NCBI GenBank assembly: GCA_965224745.1
Contig: CBDCZY010000002.1
Location: 62,001 to 126,000 of the forward strand
Length of the DNA stretch: 64,000 bases
Reading direction: 5' to 3'
Source: CBDCZY01 sp965224745
GTDB lineage: Bacteria > Pseudomonadota > Gammaproteobacteria > Methylococcales > Methylomonadaceae
The position numbers and the translations under genes were made by a program. Positions 17,009-26,115 of this stretch are shown here, in pieces (position 1 is the first letter of the stretch; the number at the start of each line of letters is the position of its first letter). A model generated the notes under the pieces. The model worked only from the letters and a program-made list of their open reading frames with translations, was not told the DNA's origin and did not search any database.

Positions 17009-18088
17009 TTACAAGGTATTAACAGCATTTAAATCGCTGAATGCTTGTTCAAGTCGGCTGACCATACTAACTTCTCCTGCCCGTTGCCAAACACGAGGGT
17101 CGTAATATTTTTTATTAGGTTTATCATCGCCATCAGGATTGCCGATCTGGGCTTGCAAATATCCTTCATTCTTCTTGTAAAACTCCATAATGCCATGCCA
17201 AGTCGCCCATTGAGTATCAGTATCAATGTTCATCTTGATAACACCATAACTAATAGATTCTTTGATTTCTTCAGGCGTTGAGCCTGAGCCACCATGGAAT
17301 ACAAAGTTTAAAGTGTTTGTTGGTAATCCGAATTTTTCAGTGACATATTTTTGAGAATCACGAAGAATAGTTGGTGTTAACTTTACGTTACCTGGTTTAT
17401 AAACACCATGAACATTACCAAAAGAAGCGGCAATGGTGAAACGAGGGCTTACCTTACTTAAAACTTCGTAAGCATAAGCAACGTCTTCGGGTTGTGTATA
17501 GAGCATTGACTGATCTAAGCCACTATTATCTACTCCATCCTCCTCACCACCGGTAACTCCAAGTTCAATTTCCAGAGTCATGTCCATTTTCGACATTCTC
17601 TCAAGATATCTTGCACAAATATCAATATTCTCTGCAAGACTTTCTTCAGAAAGATCTAGCATATGAGAACTAAAAAGTGGTTTGCCACACTCTTTAAAAT
17701 ATTCTTCTCCTCCGTCGAGTAGGCCGTCGATCCAAGGTAATAATTTCTTAGCTGCATGATCAGTATGCAAAATTACTGGCACACCATAATAAGAAGCGAC
17801 CGAATGTACATGCTTTGCACCAGCAATAGCACCAACGACGGCGTTTTGCTGTCCTTCCAGCTTTAGTCCTTTTCCTGCATAGTATTGGGATCCACCATTA
17901 GAAAACTGAATAATCACCGGAGCTTGTGCTTTAGCAGCAGCTTCCAGTGTAGCGTTAATGGAATGCGATCCAATAACATTTACAGCAGGTAGCGCAAATT
18001 GCTGTTGTTTACAAACTTCAAAAATCTTCTGAACATTTTCACCGGCTACAACCCCCGGTTTAACTAAATCTAAAATTTTCTGTGCCAT
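17009..18088 (-). CDS. fba: Class II fructose-bisphosphate aldolase
   Basis: 359 residues from the ATG at 18088 (preceded by aaggtc), the same length as E. coli FbaA; the longer frame to 18118 would run into the terminator stem. Zinc-ligand motifs are HTDHAAKK, NVHGVYKPGN and VFHGGSGST, with LEIELGVTGGEED in between, marking the FbaA-type zinc enzyme. It catalyses the reversible cleavage of fructose-1,6-bisphosphate; in the RuMP cycle it feeds triose and hexose phosphates for ribulose-5-phosphate regeneration. It is last in the minus-strand RuMP gene group. An intrinsic-terminator hairpin sits just upstream of its ribosome-binding site. Confidence 0.95.
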   Translation of the reverse strand: MAQKILDLVKPGVVAGENVQKIFEVCKQQQFALPAVNVIGSHSINATLEAAAKAQAPVIIQFSNGGSQYYAGKGLKLEGQQNAVVGAIAGAKHVHSVASYYGVPVILHTDHAAKKLLPWIDGLLDGGEEYFKECGKPLFSSHMLDLSEESLAENIDICARYLERMSKMDMTLEIELGVTGGEEDGVDNSGLDQSMLYTQPEDVAYAYEVLSKVSPRFTIAASFGNVHGVYKPGNVKLTPTILRDSQKYVTEKFGLPTNTLNFVFHGGSGSTPEEIKESISYGVIKMNIDTDTQWATWHGIMEFYKKNEGYLQAQIGNPDGDDKPNKKYYDPRVWQRAGEVSMVSRLEQAFSDLNAVNTL

Positions 18089-18104
18089 AATATTAGACCT
18101 TACT

Positions 18105-18133
18105 AAAAAAAATCCCACACAGTGTGTGTGGGA
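18105..18133 (-). terminator. Intrinsic terminator in the fba leader (possible attenuator)
   Basis: On the minus strand, tcccacac and gtgtggga form an 8-bp stem around a 5-nt loop, followed by eight T residues. The T-run ends only 16 bp before the fba start codon, leaving no room for a promoter downstream, so fba must be read through it. Confidence 0.75.
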
Positions 18134-18152
18134 AAAATTAACTGCTATATCT

Positions 18153-18181
18153 GTTAAAACTGCCTACATGGCAGTTTTAAC
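18153..18181. repeat. Perfect 12-bp hairpin between tal and fba
   Basis: gttaaaactgcc-tacat-ggcagttttaac. It lies 41 bp after the tal stop and about 20 bp before the leader terminator. It may protect or end the tal mRNA, or compete with the downstream hairpin. Confidence 0.65.
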
Positions 18182-18221
18182 ACTTAAAGACTCCTAAAAT
18201 AATTTACCTCAGCTACAACCA

Positions 18222-19208
18222 TTAAGATTCAAGAGTTGCTAGGCGAGTAGCTAGAAGTTCTTCAAGAGATTCGAGGGCTTTAGTAAAACCATCAATACCT
18301 TCAGATAGTTTATCTGATGCCATACGATTTTCTACATGCATTGCGTCGAAGGTAGCTTGATCCATAGTTATTTTATCAATAGATAACGACTTCGCGTTTT
18401 CAGAATTTAGTTTTCTGACTAATTCGCCTTCATCTGACTGAAGCTCTCCGAGTAAAGCAGGAGAAATAGTTAATAAATCGACACCTGCCAATTCTGTAAT
18501 TTCACCAATGTTTCTAAAGCTGGCTCCCATAACTTCCGTCTCATAATCGAATTTTTTATAATAATTAAAGACTTCTGTTACAGATACAACGCCGGGGTCT
18601 TCCGCTGAAGGATAAGAATCACGACCAGAATCTTTTTTATACCAATCTAGAATCCTTCCGACAAAAGGTGAGATCAATGTAATATTTGCTTCAGCACAAG
18701 CAATGGCTTGATGTAAACCAAATAGAAGGGTCAAATTACAATGAATGCCCTCTTTCTCTAATACTTCGGCAGCCTTAATACCTTCCCAAGTGGAAGCAAT
18801 TTTGATTAAAATCCTTTCTCGCGAAATCCCTTTTGCTTCATATTGAGAAATTATTTCTCTGCCCTTAGCTATCGTTGCGTCTGTTTCATAAGAAAGTCTC
18901 GCATCTACTTCAGTAGAAACTCTACCAGGTATTATTTCCAATATTTTTAAACCAAACGAAACAGCCAATCTGTCAAACGCTAAATTTGCTACTTCTGAAG
19001 CTTGAGCTGATGACCCGAGACTTTCTCGAGCACCTTTTAGGGTATCATCAACAATTCCTTGATATTGAGGCATCTGCGCAGCAGCAGTAATTAGCGATGG
19101 ATTGGTCGTGGAATCCTGAGGTTTAAATTTCTCTATTGCCTCAAGATCACCTGTATCAGCGACGACAACAGTCATCTCTCTGAGTTGTTCAAGTAAGTTT
19201 CTTGCCAT
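18222..19208 (-). CDS. tal: Transaldolase
   Basis: 328 residues, TalB-type (usual length ~317). The Schiff-base lysine is K136 in RILIKIASTWEG, followed by NLTLLFGLHQAIACAEA and LISPFVGRILDWYKK, all diagnostic. It transfers a dihydroxyacetone unit between sugar phosphates in the non-oxidative pentose phosphate pathway and here in RuMP-cycle regeneration. It sits between the repeat protein gene and fba, in the same orientation as hps, phi and tkt. Confidence 0.95.
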   Translation of the reverse strand: MARNLLEQLREMTVVVADTGDLEAIEKFKPQDSTTNPSLITAAAQMPQYQGIVDDTLKGARESLGSSAQASEVANLAFDRLAVSFGLKILEIIPGRVSTEVDARLSYETDATIAKGREIISQYEAKGISRERILIKIASTWEGIKAAEVLEKEGIHCNLTLLFGLHQAIACAEANITLISPFVGRILDWYKKDSGRDSYPSAEDPGVVSVTEVFNYYKKFDYETEVMGASFRNIGEITELAGVDLLTISPALLGELQSDEGELVRKLNSENAKSLSIDKITMDQATFDAMHVENRMASDKLSEGIDGFTKALESLEELLATRLATLES

Positions 19209-19357
19209 CTTTCTGTACCATTCTGTTAATTAAAGAATAATTTACTTTTATGCATTCTGTTTTTGCATTAGTTTACTAACCGATTATCAATCTATTCAAA
19301 ATAAATTGCAATCCACTTTTTAGTTTGCTTGTTTAATGCCCAGTCATAAAAATAAAA

Positions 19358-20182
19358 TCACCCTCGGCTATTTAGGTATTTTTCAACGCCGGTTGCATTT
19401 GCCGAAACTGTTTGCCCGGATGCAGCCGATGGGTTTTGTTGCTCTAGATATTTAGCAACACCCGTTGCAGCAGAAGAACCAGACGCCGACCCAGAACCTC
19501 TTACATACCTTTCGACACCGGTAAGTCCGCTTGGGTCTGGACCGCTAACAGCTGCTTTACTACTCTTAGATGATGAAGATGAGGTGCTTTTGTTATAAAA
19601 CAAAAAACCTATTACAGCCAGGACGACCAAGGCTATTGGAAGATTATCTCCCAAACCATTGCTCTCACTGTTATCCGTCTCCGCCGCCGATCCACCGCTT
19701 CCCCCAGAACCATTGGATGAAGAAGTGCTAGAACTTGAACTCACATTGTTGCTTGGCTTATATTTATTTTTAGCAATGTATTCATCATCTTTGTAGATGA
19801 CCTTTGGCTGAAAATTTGCCGCATCAGTCGCCATCTTTTCTTCTGATTCCTCTTTTCCTGCATCCGCAGCAACCTTTATTGCCTCGCCTTGATTTGAGTT
19901 CCTGCTCGTAGTTGGTGAATTAGCAATATATTCTTCATCTTGGTAAACAATCTTAGGTTCAAAATTGGCCGCATCAGTTGCCACTTTGATCAGTCTAGCT
20001 TTGCTTTGACTATTAGTTACTGTTTTTACTTGGTTTTGCTGATTTTTGGCAATGTAGTCAGTATCTTGATATAAAACTGCAGGCTCAAAATCTGCCGCAG
20101 GATAGTTCGATCCAGCCTCTACATTTCCAAGTAATAAAGCAAAGCTGGTAATGACCATTAGGATGTAGCTATTCATTTTCAC
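19358..20182 (-). CDS. Repeat-containing exported membrane protein of unknown function
   Basis: 274 residues. The N-terminus is a signal sequence (YILMVITSFALLLGNVEA). Three copies of a ~17-residue unit follow at ~29-46, 71-87 and 121-138 (AANFEPKIVYQDEEYIAN and variants). Then come a Ser/Gly-rich linker (~146-165), one transmembrane helix (~181-197, LPIALVVLAVIGFLFY) and three short C-terminal repeats TGVExYL at ~221, 240 and 264. I recognise no catalytic domain. Its place between tkt and tal is striking because every neighbour is a sugar-phosphate enzyme. Repeats on both sides of a single helix suggest a scaffold or anchoring role, which is inference. Confidence 0.7.
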   Translation of the reverse strand: MKMNSYILMVITSFALLLGNVEAGSNYPAADFEPAVLYQDTDYIAKNQQNQVKTVTNSQSKARLIKVATDAANFEPKIVYQDEEYIANSPTTSRNSNQGEAIKVAADAGKEESEEKMATDAANFQPKVIYKDDEYIAKNKYKPSNNVSSSSSTSSSNGSGGSGGSAAETDNSESNGLGDNLPIALVVLAVIGFLFYNKSTSSSSSKSSKAAVSGPDPSGLTGVERYVRGSGSASGSSAATGVAKYLEQQNPSAASGQTVSANATGVEKYLNSRG

Positions 20183-20219
20183 GTTTATTTACCTCACGAT
20201 TGATGAGTATTAACCAAAT

Positions 20220-22235
20220 TTAAATTATCGACTCAACATGCTGCATAACATTTTCTGTTGTAAATCCAAACTCTTTAAACAATGCCCCCGCAGGCGCGGA
20301 TTCACCAAATGTATCCATACTTACGATTGAGCCATTTTGACCAACATATTTCCACCACCCATCAGCCACACCTGCTTCAACTGCTACTCTCTTAGTAACT
20401 GAAGGAGGTAATACGCTATCTCGATAAGCTTGGTCTTGAGCGTCAAAAACATTGGTAGATGGCATCGAAACAACTCTAATTTTATGCCCTTTGGAAGATA
20501 ATTCTTGCTGCGCTTTTAGGGCAATATCTACTTCAGAACCAGTTGCAATGATAATAGCATCGGGTTCTCCACCCTGACTATCAGACAATACATAACCTCC
20601 TTTGGCAATGCTTGCAATCTTATTGTCATCGCGAGCCACGTGGGGTAAATTTTGTCTTGAAAAAATGAGTAGCGAAGGTCCGTCTTTTCTTTCTACCGCT
20701 GCCTTCCAACATACCGCAGACTCAACAGCATCGCATGGTCTCCATACTTGCATATTAGGAATCATTCTCAGAGTTGCCGTTTGTTCCACCGGTTGGTGTG
20801 TCGGCCCGTCTTCCCCTAGCCCAATAGAATCATGGGTATAGACGAAAATGGTTGGAATTTTCATTAAGGCTGCCATTCGCAGAGCATTTCTGGCATATTC
20901 AGAGAACATCAAGAAAGTTGCTCCGTAGGGCTTTAGTCCACCGTGGATAGTAATTCCATTCATCATCGCAGACATACCGAATTCACGTACCCCGTAATAC
21001 ACGTAATTACCATTAAATCCGGGTTCATTAACATCCTTACAGCCTGACCAGAGGGTTAAGTTCGAACCCGCGAGGTCTGCTGAACCACCCAATAATTCAG
21101 GTAATAGCGGCCCATAGCCATTTAAAGTATTCTGAGACGCTTTACGGCTAGCAATCGTCTCTCCTTTAGTATTAACACTTGCAATGTATTCTTGGGATTT
21201 CGCTTCCCAGTCCGCGGGTAAATCACCGTTCGTTCTGCGTTCAAATTCAGAGGCTAGCTCGGGGTAATCTTTACGATAATCTTCAAACTTAGTCTTCCAA
21301 TCTGCTTCAGCTTTGGAACCGGCTTCTTTGGCACTCCATCCGCCATAAATATCCTCTGGTACTTCAAAAGCAGGACTTGACCAGCCAAGAGTTTTTCGAA
21401 CTAAAGCAACTTCTTCTTCGCCTAAAGCTGCCCCATGGCATTCTTCTTTGCCTTGTTTGTTGGGAGAACCCCATCCGATAATGGTTTGACAACAAATTAT
21501 GGTAGGTTTTTCGGTAATAGATCGAGCTTCATCCACAGCTTTTTTTATAGCATCAGCATCATGACCGTCAACATTAGAAATAACATGCCAGCCATACGCC
21601 TCGAAACGCTTGGGTGTGTCATCTAAAAACCAGCCGGTCGTGTCACCGTGACCTCTGACTTCACCATCAATTGATATATTATTATCATCGTAGAATGCTA
21701 TCAACTTACCAAGTTTCATTGAACCAGCCAATGAACAAACTTCATGGGATATGCCTTCCATCAAGCATCCATCACCAAGAAATACATAAGTATTGTGATC
21801 AACAATTTCATGTCCTGGTTTGTTGAACTGACCTGCTAAAGTACGTTCCGCCAAAGCCATGCCAATACCGTTAGCTATTCCTTGTCCGAGAGGACCGGTA
21901 GTCGTTTCTACTCCAGGAGCATAACCGTATTCTGGATGGCCAGGTGTTTTGGAATGCAGCTGTCGAAAATTTTTCAATTCTTCAATAGGCAGGTCATATC
22001 CCGTCAAATGAAGCAATGAATAAAGCAGCATTGAACCATGACCATTCGACAATACAAAACGATCTCGAGCCGGCCACTTGGGATTGGTTGGGTTATGTCT
22101 TAAATAGTCATTCCATAACACTTCCGCAATATCTGCCATTCCCATGGGCGCACCAGGGTGACCAGATTTTGCTTGCTGAACGGCATCCATGCTTAAAACG
22201 CGTATTGCGTTCGCTAATTCACGTCGCGAAGGCAT
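20220..22235 (-). CDS. tkt: Transketolase
   Basis: 671 residues from the ATG at 22235, which has gaggag before it and gives the usual MPSRRELANAIR start. Thiamine diphosphate motifs are visible: GHPGAPMGMADI, the GDG-containing FLGDGCLMEGISHEV, and the catalytic region TIFVYTHDSIGLGEDGPTHQ. It moves two-carbon units between sugar phosphates and regenerates ribulose-5-phosphate for formaldehyde fixation. The order hps-phi-tkt-(orf)-tal-fba on one strand supports a RuMP operon or regulon. Confidence 0.96.
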   Translation of the reverse strand: MPSRRELANAIRVLSMDAVQQAKSGHPGAPMGMADIAEVLWNDYLRHNPTNPKWPARDRFVLSNGHGSMLLYSLLHLTGYDLPIEELKNFRQLHSKTPGHPEYGYAPGVETTTGPLGQGIANGIGMALAERTLAGQFNKPGHEIVDHNTYVFLGDGCLMEGISHEVCSLAGSMKLGKLIAFYDDNNISIDGEVRGHGDTTGWFLDDTPKRFEAYGWHVISNVDGHDADAIKKAVDEARSITEKPTIICCQTIIGWGSPNKQGKEECHGAALGEEEVALVRKTLGWSSPAFEVPEDIYGGWSAKEAGSKAEADWKTKFEDYRKDYPELASEFERRTNGDLPADWEAKSQEYIASVNTKGETIASRKASQNTLNGYGPLLPELLGGSADLAGSNLTLWSGCKDVNEPGFNGNYVYYGVREFGMSAMMNGITIHGGLKPYGATFLMFSEYARNALRMAALMKIPTIFVYTHDSIGLGEDGPTHQPVEQTATLRMIPNMQVWRPCDAVESAVCWKAAVERKDGPSLLIFSRQNLPHVARDDNKIASIAKGGYVLSDSQGGEPDAIIIATGSEVDIALKAQQELSSKGHKIRVVSMPSTNVFDAQDQAYRDSVLPPSVTKRVAVEAGVADGWWKYVGQNGSIVSMDTFGESAPAGALFKEFGFTTENVMQHVESII

Positions 22236-22346
22236 AATTTTCTCCTCAATTTGGTACAACTAAAAAATAGAAATTCTTGCAGTAAGGCAAGTACACTTGC
22301 TATTTTCTGATGCCAGATGTTTGTTTGAATTTGCTTAGATTAAACA

Positions 22347-22368
22347 AGCGAGTGATTATCCACTCGCT
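22347..22368 (-). terminator. Hairpin downstream of phi
   Basis: agcgagtg-attatc-cactcgct lies between phi and tkt. On the minus strand the stem is followed by tgttta, a weak T-run, so termination may be partial and allow some read-through into tkt. Confidence 0.45.
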
Positions 22369-22373
22369 TATTT

Positions 22374-22907
22374 TTATTCCAGATTTGCGTGTCTTGACCG
22401 CATTTCTTCTTCTTCAATCCCTTTTTCATGAATAACATGAGATATTAATGCTTCAAGAAAGAAGAGCGTAGATAACTCAAACACGGTTCCCATGGGCATG
22501 CCTTTGACCTTCCCATATTGTTCACTGGTACCGATTTGAAATACTTCATCCGCCAAATCCCCGATAGTAGAGTCACTCTTAGCAGATATCAATACGATAG
22601 AAGCACCAAGTCCTTTAGCTTTCTTTGTAAATGCAATCAGCTGTTCGGTTTCTCCCGAGCCTGAAATGATAAGCAAAAGATCACCGCTTTTGATACTTGG
22701 GGTTACAATTTCGCCGACAACACTAACATCATAACCGCTATGCATTAGTCTCATGGCAAAAAATCGACAGATCAAACCAGAACGGCCAGCACCAGTTATA
22801 AACACTCTTGATGCTTGATCCAACATTGAAGTCAATTTTTCGTCATAAGATTTATCAGTTGCAGCTAATAACTCAGAAATTTTATTAATGATTAACTGCT
22901 GATGCAT
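22374..22907 (-). CDS. phi: 6-phospho-3-hexuloisomerase
   Basis: 177 residues from the ATG at 22907; the TTG two codons earlier is less likely, and aagga lies upstream. It is a single SIS domain: FITGAGRSGLICRFFAMRLMH, then LLIISGSGETEQL and ISAKSDSTIGDLAD. This size and motif pattern fit phosphohexuloisomerase, which converts 3-hexulose-6-phosphate to fructose-6-phosphate. It starts 12 bp after the hps stop, so the two steps of formaldehyde fixation are translated from neighbouring cistrons. Confidence 0.93.
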   Translation of the reverse strand: MHQQLIINKISELLAATDKSYDEKLTSMLDQASRVFITGAGRSGLICRFFAMRLMHSGYDVSVVGEIVTPSIKSGDLLLIISGSGETEQLIAFTKKAKGLGASIVLISAKSDSTIGDLADEVFQIGTSEQYGKVKGMPMGTVFELSTLFFLEALISHVIHEKGIEEEEMRSRHANLE

Positions 22908-22919
22908 AATCAAATATCC

Positions 22920-23564
22920 TTATGCAGCAGCGTCAGCTAATTCGCGTATTTCTCGTGCTGCTTCAGCGGGAGAAGGGGCACCATAAATTGCTGCTCCAAC
23001 CACAATGATATTAGCTCCTGAACCAACAACTTGTCCAACAGTGGCTGGCTTAATGCCGCCGGCAACAGAGACTCTCATATCTAAGCCCAATCTGGCTATG
23101 TCGTTTAAATCGGTGAAAGGAGATTCTCCGGCTGCTTGTGCATCCAAACCTGTATGAATTCCGATAATTTGAGCACCAATTCTGGCACAATCTCTCGCAC
23201 AGCTTGTTTTATCAGGTACGTTGATTAAATCTACCTGTGCTTCGGCACCATGAGCAATGGCTGCTTTTACAACACCTTCTACAGTAGCGTTACCTGAAAC
23301 ACCTAAGACAGTACAAATATCTGCGCCTGCCTCATAAAAAGGGGTTGCTTCGTACTCACCTGCGTCCATAGTTTTCAAGTCAACTAAAAGTAGTTTGTCT
23401 GGAAATCTTTGTTTCAACTCTTTAACTAAAGCCAGTCCATTATATTTAATACATGGAGTTCCGATTTCAAAAATATCTACGTAAGGTGCAGCTTGTTGAG
23501 CTAAGCCTACTGTTTGGTCGAAATCTAGTGAATCTAATGCCAATTGTATTAATGGTTTTGCCAT
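22920..23564 (-). CDS. hps: 3-hexulose-6-phosphate synthase
   Basis: 214 residues of the OMP-decarboxylase-like superfamily. The motifs LALDSLDFDQTVGLA, VDLKTMDAGEYEA (the D-x-K-x3-D metal/substrate block), VDLINVPDKTSCARD and VSVAGGIKPATV identify HPS rather than PyrF or KGPDC. It condenses formaldehyde with ribulose-5-phosphate, the key RuMP reaction and the best marker of methylotrophy in this window. It is the first gene of the RuMP group; its promoter should lie in 23565-23712, but no clear -35/-10 pair stands out. Confidence 0.95.
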   Translation of the reverse strand: MAKPLIQLALDSLDFDQTVGLAQQAAPYVDIFEIGTPCIKYNGLALVKELKQRFPDKLLLVDLKTMDAGEYEATPFYEAGADICTVLGVSGNATVEGVVKAAIAHGAEAQVDLINVPDKTSCARDCARIGAQIIGIHTGLDAQAAGESPFTDLNDIARLGLDMRVSVAGGIKPATVGQVVGSGANIIVVGAAIYGAPSPAEAAREIRELADAAA

Positions 23565-23712
23565 GATATTTGCTCCGTAGGGTTTTAGAAATTATTTATT
23601 TTTGTATAATTAAAGGTAAAAAGAGAGGCTAACTTTAAAACAGAAAGGGTATAGATGTCAATCCTTCCCGAGTTGTGCAAACAGTGCCGATACCTTAGGG
23701 TGACTTAGGATC

Positions 23713-24726
23713 TTAAACATTTTCACCATAGAAGTTTTGGTACCAATGAATAAAGCTTTCGACTCCTTGCTCCAGTGTCACGGAGGGTTGAATACCAAAA
23801 TCAGATAATAAATCATCAACCGCCGCCCATGTACCGGCAACTTCTGTCAACTGGATAGGCAATAAGTTCTTAATGGCCTTTTTACCTATACATCGCTCTA
23901 AATAGTCTACCAACGTTAAGATCGATACCGGTTGGTGATTACCAACATTGTAAATTCTATATGGAACGTTACTCGAATTTGGAGCGGGTGCACCTGAACT
24001 CCATGTTGGATTAGGTGTCGCAGCCTTATCAATGACCAACAAAAGGGCAGCCACTACATCCTCAATGTAAGTAAAGTCCCGATTGTGTTTACCACCATTG
24101 AACAAATTGATGGGCTTGTCAGCTATGATGTTTTCAGTAAAATGAAAAAACGCCATATCCGGCCTCCCCCAAGGCCCATAAACTGAAAAAAACCTCAAAC
24201 CGGTTGTTGGTAAGGCATATAAATGACTATACGTGTGTGCAATCAATTCATTCGCTTTTTTACTGGCTGCATAAAGTGATAGCGGATGATTCACTGAATC
24301 AATTTCTGCATAGGGCATTGAGGTGTTCGCCCCATACACCGAGCTAGAGGAAGCGTAAACAAAATGGTCAACTGCGAGTAGGCGACTATTTTCGATGACA
24401 TTATTGAAACCCTGGATATTAGTTGACACATAAGCCTGCGGATTTTCTAATGAATACCTAACTCCGACCTGAGCTGCCAGGTGCAAAACACGCTGGGGTT
24501 TTTCTTTACGAAAAAGTTGTGCCAGGGAAATGTCATCCACAATATCTATTAGATGAAATCTGAACTGCTTAAAATCTTGCAGCTTTTGCAACCGGGCTTT
24601 TTTTAATCTTATTGAATAATAGTTATTTAGATTGTCTAGACCTACAACTTCATCACCTCTTTCTAATAAAGCTTCGGAAATGGCAGCACCAATAAAACCG
24701 GCCGCACCTGTAACAAGGATTTTCAT
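23713..24726 (-). CDS. NAD-dependent sugar-nucleotide epimerase (UDP-glucuronate 4-epimerase-like)
   Basis: 337 residues, an extended SDR enzyme. It shows the NAD-binding GAAGFIGAA at the N-terminus, LDNLNNYY, HLAAQVGVRYS, YASSSSVYG and the catalytic YAASKKANE. The combination NxYYxxxLK with HLAAQAGVRYS and FFTVYGPWGRPDMA-type sequence (here FFSVYGPWGRPDMA) is typical of UDP-glucuronate 4-epimerases used for capsule or LPS sugars. It lies between surA and hps but its role is in surface polysaccharide rather than methylotrophy. Confidence 0.85.
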   Translation of the reverse strand: MKILVTGAAGFIGAAISEALLERGDEVVGLDNLNNYYSIRLKKARLQKLQDFKQFRFHLIDIVDDISLAQLFRKEKPQRVLHLAAQVGVRYSLENPQAYVSTNIQGFNNVIENSRLLAVDHFVYASSSSVYGANTSMPYAEIDSVNHPLSLYAASKKANELIAHTYSHLYALPTTGLRFFSVYGPWGRPDMAFFHFTENIIADKPINLFNGGKHNRDFTYIEDVVAALLLVIDKAATPNPTWSSGAPAPNSSNVPYRIYNVGNHQPVSILTLVDYLERCIGKKAIKNLLPIQLTEVAGTWAAVDDLLSDFGIQPSVTLEQGVESFIHWYQNFYGENV

Positions 24727-24819
24727 GAATTCAATAATTAGCTGTAGGAGAAAAGTTCAAACTAAATTATTGCTAATATCCTATCGGCAAATGGAAATTA
24801 AAATTAAAAGGGAAATTAA

Positions 24820-26106
24820 TTAGCGTAAACGTATTTCTACATAGGCTTCATCTCTAAGCTTTCTTAACCAGGCTTCCGTTTCTTCTTCTATTTTTCGTTT
24901 TCGTATTTCTTCACGGGCTAACTCTACCTTGAAGTCTTTACTATTGTCGGTTGTTTTTCTTCCGAGAACCTGGATGATATGCCATCCAAATTGTGTTTGC
25001 ACCGGTTCGCTTAGTTCATTTATTTTCAATCGACCCATGGCTTGTTCAAAAGGAGGCACCAAAGCACCAGGATTGACCCAATCCAGGTTGCCGCCATTCA
25101 AAGCAGAAACCTTATCATTGGAATAAGCTCTTGCTAATTTCTCGAAAGGTTCTCCTGCTTTTATTCTTGCTAGTAATTTAAACAACAGAACTCTAGCTTC
25201 ATTATCAGTAAGCATTTCGTTGGTTTTTAGCAAAATATGTCTAACCTTTGTTTGCTGTAGAACATGTTTTTTAATGCCTTTGAGACCTAACATTTTAATA
25301 ATATGAAAACCACTGGGGCTTCTAATGGGTTCGGCTATATCTCCTTCGTCCAATTTAGTGACATCATCGGTAAATATAGTCGGTACTTCTGCCAGCTTTC
25401 GCCAACCCAAATCGCCACCTTTTAGCGCTCGACCACCATCTGAAGACTCGATTGCTACCTGATTAAAACCTTCTCCTTTACGTAATTTAACGACCAAACC
25501 TTCAGCTTTAGTTCGTGCAGCCTGGATCTCCTTAGAAGAAGCGCCTTTGGGCAATGCTATCAAAATATGGCCCAAATGATATTGCGATTTGTTTCTCTCA
25601 ACATCGCCTTGAGTCTCTAAAAAATGAGTCACTTCACGATCAGTTACTTTGACTCTTTCACCGATCTCTCTGGCTCTCAGTTGATTAACAATAATTTCGC
25701 TTCGAACGCTTTCTGAAAAGCTGGGATAACTGATATTTTGTTTTGATAACTCTTCTTGAAACTGCTGAATAGTCATATTGTTTCGTTTAGCGATATCCTT
25801 AATGGCTTGGTTCAACATTTCATTATTGACTCTGATCCCAGACCGCTCAGCAATTTGACGCTGAATTTTATTAATGATTAAACGCTCTAGTACTTGTTTT
25901 TGAATGAACGACTCCGGCGGTTTATTTGGATCAGCAGCAGAAATTTTGCTCATAACAGTTTCCATCTCGCGATTCAGTTCGCTGTATAAAATGACATCGT
26001 CTTCAACAATCGCCACTATTCGATCCATTGCCTTTGCTATTAACTGTTGACAGAACAAAATCATGACTGCAATGGTTATTAATTTCCTCATCATCTTACT
26101 CATCAT
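24820..26106 (-). CDS. surA: Periplasmic chaperone and peptidyl-prolyl isomerase SurA
   Basis: 428 residues: a signal peptide (ITIAVMILFCQQLIAKA), a SurA N-terminal chaperone domain (DRIVAIVEDDVILYSELNREM) and two parvulin domains beginning near YHLGHILIALP and VRHILLKTNEM. It escorts outer-membrane beta-barrel proteins such as LptD to BamA. It lies 10 bp after lptD on the same strand, the standard lptD-surA operon. Confidence 0.95.
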   Translation of the reverse strand: MMSKMMRKLITIAVMILFCQQLIAKAMDRIVAIVEDDVILYSELNREMETVMSKISAADPNKPPESFIQKQVLERLIINKIQRQIAERSGIRVNNEMLNQAIKDIAKRNNMTIQQFQEELSKQNISYPSFSESVRSEIIVNQLRAREIGERVKVTDREVTHFLETQGDVERNKSQYHLGHILIALPKGASSKEIQAARTKAEGLVVKLRKGEGFNQVAIESSDGGRALKGGDLGWRKLAEVPTIFTDDVTKLDEGDIAEPIRSPSGFHIIKMLGLKGIKKHVLQQTKVRHILLKTNEMLTDNEARVLLFKLLARIKAGEPFEKLARAYSNDKVSALNGGNLDWVNPGALVPPFEQAMGRLKINELSEPVQTQFGWHIIQVLGRKTTDNSKDFKVELAREEIRKRKIEEETEAWLRKLRDEAYVEIRLR

Positions 26107-26115
26107 TAAGTTGCT

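Noticed and set aside
22920..23564. The hps gene as a second pyrF or a KGPDC-type decarboxylase
   Set aside because: The adjacent SIS-domain isomerase and the motif set fit hexulose-6-phosphate synthase, and a true pyrF is present at 49.6-50.3 kb.
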